Position numbers and translations under genes: made by a program. 40,825 nt of DNA from assembly GCA_027315315.1 (NCBI GenBank), contig DAHUYG010000062.1, forward strand, positions 1 to 40,825. The letters run 5' to 3'. Positions 27,213 to 35,083 of this stretch are shown one piece after another. Numbering within the stretch: the first letter of the stretch is position 1; each line of letters opens with the position of its first letter. Source of the stretch: Acidimicrobiaceae bacterium (GTDB taxonomy: Bacteria; Actinomycetota; Acidimicrobiia; Acidimicrobiales; RAAP-2). The notes beneath the pieces are model-generated. The model did not search any database, was not told the DNA's origin, and saw nothing but the letters and a program-made list of their open reading frames with translations.

Positions 27213-28033
27213 GACCGCTCCCCGATCCAGAAGGCGACAAGGGCGAGGATGCCCACCCCGAAGAGCAGGGCGACGAACCCCTCGGCCACCGGACCCACCC
27301 CGCCCAGCGCGAAGCCTCCGGGGTTGGTCGGGTGCTGGATGTACTCGGTCACGTAGGCGACGACGTCGCGCACCTGCGCGTTGGTGAGGTTCCCGCTGAA
27401 GCGCGGCATGTTCCCCGGGCCGGTCCGGATCGCCTCGGCGACCGGGGTGGACGAGGCGAGGCGCAGCGACGGGGCAACGGTGCCGAAGGCGAGCTCGTCA
27501 CCGGTCCCGGTGATGGTGTGACATGCGGCGCAGTTGAGCGAGAAGAGGTCGGCCCCGACCGCGACGTTCGCCGTCTTCACGTTGACCTTCGGGATGCCGG
27601 GCTTGGCCGGGTCGAGCGAGTTGACGTAGGCCGCGACCTCGAGCGCCTGCTGGTTGCTGAGCAGCGCCGGCTTGCGGGGGGCCTGAATGGCGGAGGGGTT
27701 CTCGGCCGGCATGCGCCCGGTGGAGACCCAGAAGTCGACGGTGGCCGGCCCGAGGCCGAGGAGGTTGGGGGCCCGCGACGTGCCCTGGGCCCCAGGGCCG
27801 TGGCAGCTCGAGCAGAACGTGGCGAAGAGGGCCTGGCCGGCCGGGATGTAGGAGTTGGGCGGGTACTGGTACTCGATGGTCGATGCGCTCCCGTAGGAGC
27901 GCTGACTCGCCCCCCCGAGTCCCTGCGCGCCCGACGTGGTGCCGAAGGCGAGGGCTCCCCCGACGCCCACCCCGACCACGACGGCGAGCGGCAACAGGAG
28001 TCGGCTGGAGGCGAGTCGGCGGAGCCTTGCCAT
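27209..28033 (-). CDS. qcrC: Diheme cytochrome c subunit of the bcc complex (274 aa)
   Basis: Membrane-bound diheme cytochrome that hands electrons directly to the Cu-A of CtaC, replacing a soluble cytochrome c. Two heme-binding motifs: C74-S-S-C-H78 with M108 as likely axial ligand, and C168-A-A-C-H172 with M209. An N-terminal hydrophobic segment (12-30) acts as signal/anchor, and a C-terminal helix (about 250-270) holds it in the membrane. The ATG is joined to the ctaE stop as TGATG; an in-frame GTG one codon upstream would give a GTGA overlap instead. Second gene in ctaE-qcrCAB, the order common in actinobacteria. Confidence 0.96.
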   Translation of the reverse strand: MARLRRLASSRLLLPLAVVVGVGVGGALAFGTTSGAQGLGGASQRSYGSASTIEYQYPPNSYIPAGQALFATFCSSCHGPGAQGTSRAPNLLGLGPATVDFWVSTGRMPAENPSAIQAPRKPALLSNQQALEVAAYVNSLDPAKPGIPKVNVKTANVAVGADLFSLNCAACHTITGTGDELAFGTVAPSLRLASSTPVAEAIRTGPGNMPRFSGNLTNAQVRDVVAYVTEYIQHPTNPGGFALGGVGPVAEGFVALLFGVGILALVAFWIGERS

Positions 28034-28629
28034 CACTTGAGGAGGAACAGGCAACTGAACAGCCCGATCCAGACGATGTCGACGAAGTGCCAGTAGTAGC
28101 TCACGCCCTGGAAGACCGACAGCTCGCCGGGATCACCCGACTTCCCCTTCATGCGCAACAACAAGAACACCATTGCGACCAGGCCCAAGAAGACGTGCAG
28201 ACCGTGCAGCCCCGACATGATGAAGAAGAGCGACCCGTACGCGTTGGTGCTCGGCCGGGTGGTCATCAGCAGCCACTCGGAGAACTGGTTCCCCAAGAAC
28301 GCGACCCCGAGGAAGATGGTGATCCAGACCCACCGCTTGGCCGAGCGCCGGTTGCGGCGCTCCTCGTCGAAGACCGCCTTTTGCATGGTGAAGCTCGACG
28401 ACACGAGCACGGCGGTGAAGATGCCGGCCCGGATGGTGTCGAGCTCGGTGCCGGCCGGGGGCCAGATCGCGTGCTCCGAGCGGATGGTGAAGAACGCAGC
28501 GAACAGGCCGCTGAAGAACATGAGCTCGGAGCCGAGCCAGATCATGACGCCGATGGCGAGCATCGGCGGACGGTCGTGGGTGATGCGGGGGGTCTGGGCG
28601 GGCTCGCCCACCGAGATCGCCTGGCTCAC
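28033..28629 (-). CDS. ctaE: Cytochrome c oxidase subunit III (198 aa)
   Basis: Core structural subunit of the aa3 oxidase that helps oxygen delivery and proton uptake. The short five-helix form typical of bacteria that lack the first two helices. Conserved segments: GVMIWLGSELMFFSGLFAAFF, with the glutamate of the SELMFF motif, LVSSSFTMQKAVFDEERRNR, FIMSGLHGLHVFLGLVAMVF with the GLHGLHV histidines, and SYYWHFVDIVWIGLFSCLFLLK at the end. GTG 28629 is the start, with TAAGGT twelve bases upstream and a weak AGGA. Encoded with qcrCAB, apart from ctaCDF, as in mycobacteria and corynebacteria. Confidence 0.96.
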   Translation of the reverse strand: MSQAISVGEPAQTPRITHDRPPMLAIGVMIWLGSELMFFSGLFAAFFTIRSEHAIWPPAGTELDTIRAGIFTAVLVSSSFTMQKAVFDEERRNRRSAKRWVWITIFLGVAFLGNQFSEWLLMTTRPSTNAYGSLFFIMSGLHGLHVFLGLVAMVFLLLRMKGKSGDPGELSVFQGVSYYWHFVDIVWIGLFSCLFLLK

Positions 28630-28641
28630 GAGGTATTTCCT

Positions 28642-28647
28642 ACCTTA
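28642..28647 (-). promoter_or_regulatory. -10 box TAAGGT for ctaE-qcrCAB
   Basis: Read on the minus strand, TAAGGT lies twelve bases before GTG 28629 and is identical to the box before ctaC. The 107-base gap up to the helD stop otherwise shows only a weak GCCCT/AGGGC hairpin behind the helicase gene. Confidence 0.5.
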
Positions 28648-28736
28648 CGGCAACCACGCCACGCCAACACCCTGGTGACGGGGTTCGGCCCTTGCCACCA
28701 GGGCACACTCTGCGAAATGTCCGGAGGCCGGATCGC

Positions 28737-31133
28737 TCAGTCCGAACCGAGACCGACCGGCAGCGGGAGCGAGTGGACGACCGCCAGCCGCCGCGTCGGG
28801 CGGGTCAGCGCGACGTAGAGGGTCCGCAGCCCGCGGTGGTCGAGGGGCGGCGGGCGCTCCCCGCCCGAGGCGACGTCCTCCCCCATCCCGGCCGGCTCGA
28901 CGACCACCACCGCGTCGAACTCGAGCCCGTGGGCCTCGGTCGCCGGCAGCAGCACCAGGGGCGCCCCAAGGCCCGGCCCGGCGGGGTCGCGGGGGTCGAC
29001 CGGATCGAGGCGCAGCTCGACCAGGGCTCGGCGGAGCTCCCCGAGCAGCACCTCGGGCGCCAGCACGGCCACGCGGCCCGGGCCCACCGCGGCGAGGTGG
29101 TCCGCCGCGAGCTCGGCGGCCCGGGAGGCCAGCTCCCCCCGGGCGACCCGCTCGATCTGGGGCTCGGAGCCCGAGCGGCGCACCGGCACCGGCGGCTCGA
29201 GGCCGGGGACGGCGGCCCGCAGCACCCGGGCGGCCACCGCGACCACCTCGGCCGGGGTCCGGTAGCTGACCGACAGCTCGACCAGGCGGGGCGGGTGCCT
29301 GGGCGAGAGGTGGGCCGAGACCTGCTCCCAGCTGGTCGGGGTCCAGGCCCCGGTGGCCTGCGCGAGGTCCCCGACCACCGTCATGGCTCCCGAGATCGAG
29401 CGCCGCGCCCGCATCCGCAGCTGCATCGGCGAGAGGTCCTGGGCCTCGTCCACCACGATGTGGCCGAAGGAGCGGACCCCGTCGGTCCCTTGGGCCTCGA
29501 CGCTCGGGGCGGGCGCCGGCGATGGGGCGAGACCCGCCGGCCAGAAGCCCCCCTCGGGCTGGAGCTCGGCGCGGGGTCGCTGCTCGGCTCGGGGCCGCTC
29601 GGCGCGGGCCGCGGGGCGCGCGCGGAAGGGGCCGAGGGCCGCCCGCGCCTCGTCGACGAGGGCGGCGTCGGCGGCGGTCCAGGGGACCTCGTCGAGCGAC
29701 CGGCTCCTCGGCCGCACGAGCATCGCCTGCTCGTCGGCGCTCAGGATGCCCTCGGCCGACTGGGCGAGGAGCGCCGGCGCGCCGAGGAGGTCGTGGAGGA
29801 GCTCGTGGGGGGCGAGGCGCGGCCACATACGGTCGAGCGCCTCGCGCACGGCCGGGATCCGCCGGAACTGCGCCGCCCGATCGGCGCGGTTGGTCTCCTC
29901 GTCCTCGGCGCCCCCGGCCTGGTCCTCGCCCTCCCACTCGCCGAGGTCCTGGGCGGTGGTGGAGGCCCCGAGCCGCTCCCGGCTGGCCTCCTGAAAGGCC
30001 TCGTAGCGCTCCACGAGGAGCGAGGTCACCTCGCCCTCGACGAACCGCCGCTTGGCGTTGTGGCTGCCCGGGCGGCGCCTGGCCCTCGCCACGATCCGGG
30101 CCGAGTCTTCGACCTCGATGCGCAGCACCGTCGCGCCGAAGGGCACCTCGGTCGGACGGCGCAGCCGGCGCTCCCGGGTGCGCACGGCGCGCTGCATCAA
30201 CCGGGCCATGCGCGCGTCGCCCTTCAGCCGGGCGACCTCGGGCGGCTCGCTCGAGCGCACCCGGATCTCGGGGACCAGCCCCGAGACCGTCGAGAGCGTC
30301 ACGCCGGTCTCCCCGAGGGAGGGGAGGACCTGTTCGATGTAGCGGAGGAAGAGCGGGTTCGGGCCGACGACCAGCACGCCCTGGCGCTCGAGGGGGAAGC
30401 GGTGCGTGTAGAGGAGGTAGGCGGCGCGGTGCAGGGCGACCGCCGTCTTGCCGGTCCCCGGACCCCCCTGGACCATCAGGAGGCCGGCTAGCGGCGAGCG
30501 GATGATCTCGTCCTGCTCGCGCTGGATCGTGCCGACGATGTCCGACATGCGCCCGGTGCGCACCGACCCGAGGGCCGCCAGGAGGGCGGCCGGGCCGCCG
30601 AGGGGGACCGAGCTGTCGAGGAGCTCGCCGCCCTCGGGGTCCTGGGGCCTGCCGGCCGCCGGGGGTCCGGCGAGGCGAGCGTCGCCGAAGTACTCGTCCT
30701 CGTAGCCGACGACGCTCCGGCCCTTCACCGCGAGGTGGCGGCGTCGCTCGAGGCCCTGGGGATCGAGGCCAGTCGCCCGGTAGAAGGGGGCGGCGACGGG
30801 GGCCCGCCAGTCGACGATCAACGGCTCGCGGTCGGGGCCCGAGACCGCGAGGCGCCCGATGTGGAAGACGTCGCCCGACTCGTGGCCCTCCTCGGGCACC
30901 CGGTCGATCCGGCCGAAGCACAGCCCCTGGTCGCCGATGTCGAGCTGCGCCAGGCGGGCCAGGCTCGTCCGGACCACGATGTCCCGTTCCGTCCTCGACT
31001 GGGGGGTCCCGCCCCGCCCGAGGTCGAGCACCGACGCCAGCATGCTGCGGGACTCCTCCCGCATGGCGTCGAGCCCGGCATAGGCGCGGTCCAAGAATCG
31101 CTGTTCGAGGTCGAGCTCAGGGTCGAAGACCAA
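28737..31133 (-). CDS. HelD-like superfamily I helicase / RNA polymerase factor (798 aa)
   Basis: UvrD-like ATPase with the layout of HelD, which pries stalled RNA polymerase off DNA; actinobacterial relatives can give rifampicin tolerance. The N-terminal coiled region (about 8-60) and the HelD hallmarks IGRLAVSG, LIVDWRAPVAAPFYRAT (106-121) and DIVGTIQREQDEIIRS (198-213) precede Walker A GGPGTGKT (223-230). Walker B is in IVVDEAQDLSP; GDLAQATGAWTP and LSVSYRTPAEVVAVAA are later helicase motifs, and the end has HGLEFDAVVVVEP and LYVALTRPTRRL. A proline/arginine-rich linker lies around residues 505-540. The TTG start has AGGAAAAGGA seven bases upstream. It is divergent from the YbjQ-like gene over a clear inverted repeat. 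Confidence 0.87.
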   Translation of the reverse strand: MVFDPELDLEQRFLDRAYAGLDAMREESRSMLASVLDLGRGGTPQSRTERDIVVRTSLARLAQLDIGDQGLCFGRIDRVPEEGHESGDVFHIGRLAVSGPDREPLIVDWRAPVAAPFYRATGLDPQGLERRRHLAVKGRSVVGYEDEYFGDARLAGPPAAGRPQDPEGGELLDSSVPLGGPAALLAALGSVRTGRMSDIVGTIQREQDEIIRSPLAGLLMVQGGPGTGKTAVALHRAAYLLYTHRFPLERQGVLVVGPNPLFLRYIEQVLPSLGETGVTLSTVSGLVPEIRVRSSEPPEVARLKGDARMARLMQRAVRTRERRLRRPTEVPFGATVLRIEVEDSARIVARARRRPGSHNAKRRFVEGEVTSLLVERYEAFQEASRERLGASTTAQDLGEWEGEDQAGGAEDEETNRADRAAQFRRIPAVREALDRMWPRLAPHELLHDLLGAPALLAQSAEGILSADEQAMLVRPRSRSLDEVPWTAADAALVDEARAALGPFRARPAARAERPRAEQRPRAELQPEGGFWPAGLAPSPAPAPSVEAQGTDGVRSFGHIVVDEAQDLSPMQLRMRARRSISGAMTVVGDLAQATGAWTPTSWEQVSAHLSPRHPPRLVELSVSYRTPAEVVAVAARVLRAAVPGLEPPVPVRRSGSEPQIERVARGELASRAAELAADHLAAVGPGRVAVLAPEVLLGELRRALVELRLDPVDPRDPAGPGLGAPLVLLPATEAHGLEFDAVVVVEPAGMGEDVASGGERPPPLDHRGLRTLYVALTRPTRRLAVVHSLPLPVGLGSD

Positions 31134-31150
31134 ATCCGCGTCCTTTTCCT

Positions 31151-31176
31151 GCCCTAGAACCGATCGATTCTAGGGC
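31151..31176. promoter_or_regulatory. Inverted repeat with -10 box upstream of helD-like gene
   Basis: GCCCTAGAA (31151-31159) and TTCTAGGGC (31168-31176) form a perfect nine-base inverted repeat around an eight-base centre containing CGATCG. On the minus strand the right arm includes TAGAAT (31172-31167), a good -10 box for the helicase gene about 33 bases from its TTG. A regulator bound to this dyad would block that promoter, so an operator is likely; a hairpin in RNA is less likely because most of it lies at or before the start of transcription. Confidence 0.5.
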
Positions 31177-31277
31177 CCCGGCGGCGACCCCCGCCGCTGG
31201 TCGGAGCCGACCGAGCCTGCGAAGATGCCCCATCGAGGGCGCATCTCGTCGGGGGTGCCCGGACGAAAGGGACCGCA

Positions 31278-31598
31278 GTGCTGATCTCGACCATGAACGA
31301 CGTGCCCGGATACCGGGTCACCCGGGTGATCGGTGAGTGCTTCGGGCTGACCGTCCGATCGCGAAACGTGTTCTCCCAGATGGGCGCGGGGCTGAAGTCC
31401 ATCGTCGGCGGCGAGCTGGCCGGCATGACCAAGAACCTCCAAAAGAGCCGGGAGGAGGTCATCGGGCGCATGACCAAGGAGGCCGAGTCCCGCGGGGCCA
31501 ACGCCGTCCTCGCGTTCCGCTTCGACACCTCCGAGATGGGCGGCAACTGGACCGAGATCTGCGCCTACGGCACCGCTGTCGTCGTCGAGCCGGCTTGA
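31278..31598 (+). CDS. YbjQ/UPF0145 family protein (106 aa)
   Basis: Small soluble protein of the YbjQ/UPF0145 (DUF74) family, which forms pentamer-like rings and has been suggested to bind metals; the function is not established. Matching blocks: the N-terminal [20 protein letters not shown], then [37 protein letters not shown] and [20 protein letters not shown]. The last segment lies at a typical distance from the end ([10 protein letters not shown]). Length is normal. The GTG start has AAAGGGA (31266-31272) five bases upstream. It precedes hemE by 46 bases on the same strand and may be co-transcribed with the heme genes, but no functional link is known. Confidence 0.9.
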   Translation: MLISTMNDVPGYRVTRVIGECFGLTVRSRNVFSQMGAGLKSIVGGELAGMTKNLQKSREEVIGRMTKEAESRGANAVLAFRFDTSEMGGNWTEICAYGTAVVVEPA

Positions 31599-31644
31599 GG
31601 GCGGAGCTCGGAGCGACACCGCCGGGCCGGCGGGCGCCGCAGCG

Positions 31645-32694
31645 GTGAGGAACCGCTCGGCCCCGTTCCTCGCGGCCTGCCGGCGGGAGCCGGTCCCCCA
31701 TACGCCGGTGTGGTTCATGCGCCAGGCCGGTCGCGCACTCCCCGAGTACCGGGCGATCCGAGGCACCGGCAGCATCCTCGAGGCCATCGCCGACCCCGAG
31801 CGCGCCACCGAGATCACCCTCCAGCCGGTCCGCCGCTACGGGGTCGACGCCGCGATCTTGTTCTCCGACATCGTCGTGCCGGTGTGGGCGACGGGGTTCG
31901 GGGTCGAGATCGTGGCGGGCCGAGGACCGGTCGTCGAGGACCCCATCCGGACGCCGGCCGATCTCGGGCGCCTGCGCCCCCTCGATCCCGAGGGCGACAC
32001 CGGCTTCGTCCTCGAGACCATCCGGCGGGTGGCGGGCGAGCTCGCCGGCGACGTCGCTTTGATCGGCTTCGCCGGGGCGCCCTTCACCGTCGCCAGCTAC
32101 CTCGTGGAGGGCGGCCCGTCGCGCGACTTCGCCCGGGTGAAGACGCTCATGCACTCGGACCCGGCGACCTGGCACGGGCTGGTGGACCGCCTGGCCCAGA
32201 TGGCCATCGACTCGCTCGTCGCCCAGGTGGCGGCCGGGGTCGACGCGGTGCAGCTCTTCGACAGCTGGGCCGGCAGCCTCTCGCCCGCCGACTACGAGCG
32301 GTTCGCGCTGCCGGCGACGACCAGGGTGCTCGACGCGGTCCGCTCGCTCGGCGTCCCCACCATCCTCTTCGGCGTGGGGACCGGCGAGCTCCTCGGGCTC
32401 ATGAGCTCGGCCGGCCCCGACGTCATGGGGATCGACTGGCGGGTGCCCCTCGACGTGGCGCGCGATCGGGTCGGTCCCGGGCGCGCCGTCCAGGGGAACC
32501 TCGACCCGGCGGCATGCCTCGCACCCTTCGAGGTGGTGGCCGAAGAGACGAGGGCGGTGCTGGCGCGGGCGGGGAGCGCCCCCGGCCACGTCTTCAACCT
32601 CGGCCACGGGGTGCTGCCCGAGACCGACCCGGGCATCCTCGGCGCGGTCGTCGACCTGGTGCACGCCGAGGGACGGGCCGGGGTCGCGCGGTGA
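31645..32694 (+). CDS. hemE: Uroporphyrinogen decarboxylase (349 aa)
   Basis: Decarboxylates the four acetate side chains of uroporphyrinogen III to give coproporphyrinogen III. Signature [19 protein letters not shown] lies near the N-terminus with the catalytic arginine; [19 protein letters not shown] contains the key aspartate; [19 protein letters not shown] is the second PROSITE-type signature; and [12 protein letters not shown] and [13 protein letters not shown] complete the family pattern. Cofactor-free TIM-barrel enzyme of normal length. GTG start without an obvious ribosome-binding site. The stop overlaps the hemH start as GTGA. First of four tightly overlapping genes. Confidence 0.97.
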   Translation: MRNRSAPFLAACRREPVPHTPVWFMRQAGRALPEYRAIRGTGSILEAIADPERATEITLQPVRRYGVDAAILFSDIVVPVWATGFGVEIVAGRGPVVEDPIRTPADLGRLRPLDPEGDTGFVLETIRRVAGELAGDVALIGFAGAPFTVASYLVEGGPSRDFARVKTLMHSDPATWHGLVDRLAQMAIDSLVAQVAAGVDAVQLFDSWAGSLSPADYERFALPATTRVLDAVRSLGVPTILFGVGTGELLGLMSSAGPDVMGIDWRVPLDVARDRVGPGRAVQGNLDPAACLAPFEVVAEETRAVLARAGSAPGHVFNLGHGVLPETDPGILGAVVDLVHAEGRAGVAR

Positions 32695-33614
32695 GGCGCA
32701 CCGGGGTGCTCGTCATGGCCCACGGCACGCCCGGCTCGCTCGCCGAGGTGGAGGCCTTCTACACCCGCATCCGCCGCGGCAGCCCGCCGTCGGAGGAGCA
32801 GCTGGCCGACCTCCTCCGCCGCTACGAGGCCATCGGGGGGGTCTCGCCGCTGACCGAGCGGACGGCCGCCCAGGTGCGGGGCCTGGCCTCCCGGCTGGAG
32901 GCGCTCGAGCCCGGGCGCTTCGTCGTGGCGTTCGGCGCGAAGCACACCGAGCCCGCCATCGAGGCGGCGGCGGCCGAGCTCGCCGAGACCGACGTCGAGG
33001 TCGTCGTCGGGATCGTGCTCACCCCGCACCGCTCGGCCCGGGGCTCGGGCGAGTACCTGGCCCGGGCGGCGGGGGCCCTCGGCACGGCCCGGCCGGGGCT
33101 CCCCTTCGTCGCCGTCGAGCAGTGGTTCGACGCGCCGGGCGTCGTCGAGCTCCTGGCGGCCCGGCTCGGCGACGCCCTCGCCACGGTCGCCGACCCGGCG
33201 GTCCTCTTCAGCGCGCACTCGGTGCCGATCTCGGGCGATCCCGGCGACCCCTACGCCGAGCAGGTGGCCCGCACCGCCGAGCTGGTGGCGGCGGAGGCCG
33301 GGCTCGCCCGGGCGGGCGTCCGCTGGGGAGTCGCGTGGCAGAGCGCCGGGCGCACCAACCAACAGTGGCTCGGACCGGACCTGTTGGTCCGCATCGACGA
33401 ACTCGCGGCGGAGGGCAGGGGATCGGTCGTGGTGTGCTCCGTCGGCTTCGTCTCCGACCACCTCGAGGTCCTCTACGACCTCGACATCGAGGCCCGCCAG
33501 CGGGCCGAGGCGGCCGGGATCGCCTTCGCCCGCACCGCGTCGCTGAACGACGACCCGGCGTTCGTCGCCGCGCTCGCCGGCACCGTCCTCGACGCCGCCC
33601 GACGGGCGCCATGA
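32691..33614 (+). CDS. hemH: Ferrochelatase (307 aa)
   Basis: Inserts ferrous iron into the porphyrin. The catalytic histidine is H176 in [20 protein letters not shown] and the conserved glutamate is E259 in [18 protein letters not shown], the two iron-handling residues of the family. The N-terminal [19 protein letters not shown] and [11 protein letters not shown] are also typical. No C-terminal cysteine-rich extension is present, so unlike several actinobacterial ferrochelatases it lacks a [2Fe-2S] cluster. In gram-positive bacteria the usual substrate is coproporphyrin III, followed by HemQ; no hemQ gene is seen here, so which branch is used is open. GTG 32691 overlaps hemE; the stop overlaps hemY as ATGA. 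Confidence 0.96.
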   Translation: MRRTGVLVMAHGTPGSLAEVEAFYTRIRRGSPPSEEQLADLLRRYEAIGGVSPLTERTAAQVRGLASRLEALEPGRFVVAFGAKHTEPAIEAAAAELAETDVEVVVGIVLTPHRSARGSGEYLARAAGALGTARPGLPFVAVEQWFDAPGVVELLAARLGDALATVADPAVLFSAHSVPISGDPGDPYAEQVARTAELVAAEAGLARAGVRWGVAWQSAGRTNQQWLGPDLLVRIDELAAEGRGSVVVCSVGFVSDHLEVLYDLDIEARQRAEAAGIAFARTASLNDDPAFVAALAGTVLDAARRAP

Positions 33615-35083
33615 GCGGGGCCGCCGGGGGACCGCCGCGCGCAGCACCGATCGTCGTGATCGGTGGCGGGATCGCCGGGCTGGCGGCGGCGTGGGAGCTG
33701 ACCGGCGGCGAGCGTCCGGACCCCGGCGCCCCCCGGGTCGTCCTCCTCGAGGCGGGCCCGCGGTTGGGCGGGCCGCTCGACTCGGCGCCGATCGACGGGA
33801 CGGTGGTCGACCTCGGCCCCGACGGCTTCCTCGGGCGGCGGCCCGAGGCGGCGGCGCTGTGCCACGAGGTGGGGGTCGGTGAGCTGCTCCGGCCCATCGG
33901 CGCGTCGGGGGCCTCGCTCTACTCGAGGGGCCGGCTCCGGGCCCTGCCGACCGGCCTCGTGCTCGGGGTGCCGACCAGATGGTGGCCGGTCGCCCGCTCG
34001 GGGATCCTCGGGCCCCTCGGCTCGGCCCGCCTGCTGCGCGACGCGCTCCTCCCCCTCCCGGACCGGCGCGGCCCGCTCGGCGATCGGGCCCTCGGGCCGC
34101 TCGTGGCCCGGCGCCAGGGCAGGGCGGTCGTCGAGGCGCTCGTCGACCCGCTCGTGGGCGGGATCCACGCCGGTTCGGTCGCCGACATGAGCGCCGCAGC
34201 GGTCATGCCCCAGCTCCTCGCGGTGCCGAGACGGGGCGGGCTCATGCGGGCGCTCCGGCGCAACACCGCCGCGGCGGCGCCGGCGGAGCCCGACGCCCCG
34301 GCCTTCTGGGCGCTCGTCGGGGGCATGCGATCGCTCGTCGGGGCCCTCGAGGCGAGGCTCGTCGAGCGCGGGGTCGAGCTCCGGACCGGGACGCCGGCGT
34401 CGGCTCTCGGGCGCGACGGCGAGGAGTGGGCGCTCGAGATCCCGGGGGGCCGCCTCGCGGCGCAAGCGGTCGTCCTGGCGGTGCCGGCCGGGGCGGCCGG
34501 GGCGCTGCTCGAGCCCCACGACGCCAACGCCGCTGTCCTCGAGCGCTCGATCGAGTACGGGTCGGTGAGCGTCGTCACCATGGCGTTCCGCGACGAGCTC
34601 GGGCTGCCGGGGGGCACCGGCTTCCTCGTGCCGCGCCACACCCGCTCGCCGCTCGCGACCGACCGGGACCCCGACCTGCTCATCACGGCCGGCACGTTCC
34701 TCGACCGCAAGTGGCCCCACCTGGCGGAGCCCGGGCGCACGCTCGTGCGCGTCTCGGCCGGGCGCTTCGGCGACCGCCGGGCCGAGGAGATGGGCGACGA
34801 CGAGCTCGTCGAGCGCGTCGCCGGCGGGCTGGCGGTGGTGCTCGGCACCGCGGCCCGGCCGACCGAGCGCATGGTCACCCGCTGGCCGAACGCCTTCCCC
34901 CAGTACAAGGTCGGCCACCTGCTGCGGGTCAACGGCATCGAGGCGGCGGTGAAGCGCCTCCCGGCGCTGGCGGTGGCCGGTGCCGCCTACCGCGGCGTGG
35001 GGGTGCCGGCCTGCATCGCGAGCGGGCGGGCCGCCGCCCGCTCGGTCCTCGAGGCGCTCGGCGCCGGCGCCGGCCCGCCGTGA
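33611..35083 (+). CDS. hemY: Protoporphyrinogen/coproporphyrinogen oxidase, HemY type (490 aa)
   Basis: FAD enzyme that removes six electrons from the porphyrinogen using oxygen. The FAD motif is VVIGGGIAGLAAAWEL near residues 15-30, followed by LLEAGPRLGGPLDS. Further matches are VDLGPDGFLGRRPEA, LVDPLVGGIHAGSVADMSA, WALVGGMRSLVGALE, TRWPNAFPQYKVGHL, and a C-terminal AGAAYRGVGVPACIASGRAA, the second FAD-contact region. In gram-positive bacteria HemY acts on coproporphyrinogen III, before ferrochelatase. The ATG overlaps hemH, and the stop overlaps lnt as GTGA, so all four proteins come from one message. Confidence 0.95.
   Translation: MSGAAGGPPRAAPIVVIGGGIAGLAAAWELTGGERPDPGAPRVVLLEAGPRLGGPLDSAPIDGTVVDLGPDGFLGRRPEAAALCHEVGVGELLRPIGASGASLYSRGRLRALPTGLVLGVPTRWWPVARSGILGPLGSARLLRDALLPLPDRRGPLGDRALGPLVARRQGRAVVEALVDPLVGGIHAGSVADMSAAAVMPQLLAVPRRGGLMRALRRNTAAAAPAEPDAPAFWALVGGMRSLVGALEARLVERGVELRTGTPASALGRDGEEWALEIPGGRLAAQAVVLAVPAGAAGALLEPHDANAAVLERSIEYGSVSVVTMAFRDELGLPGGTGFLVPRHTRSPLATDRDPDLLITAGTFLDRKWPHLAEPGRTLVRVSAGRFGDRRAEEMGDDELVERVAGGLAVVLGTAARPTERMVTRWPNAFPQYKVGHLLRVNGIEAAVKRLPALAVAGAAYRGVGVPACIASGRAAARSVLEALGAGAGPP

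Noticed and set aside
26266..27240. Upstream extension that would fuse qcrB to 325 extra residues
   Set aside because: It is the qcrA gene read in the wrong frame; qcrA has intact Rieske ligands and a GTGA junction with qcrB.
28645..30921. 758-codon minus-strand frame overlapping the helicase gene
   Set aside because: Arg/Pro/Gly-rich shadow in another frame; the helicase frame has all motifs.
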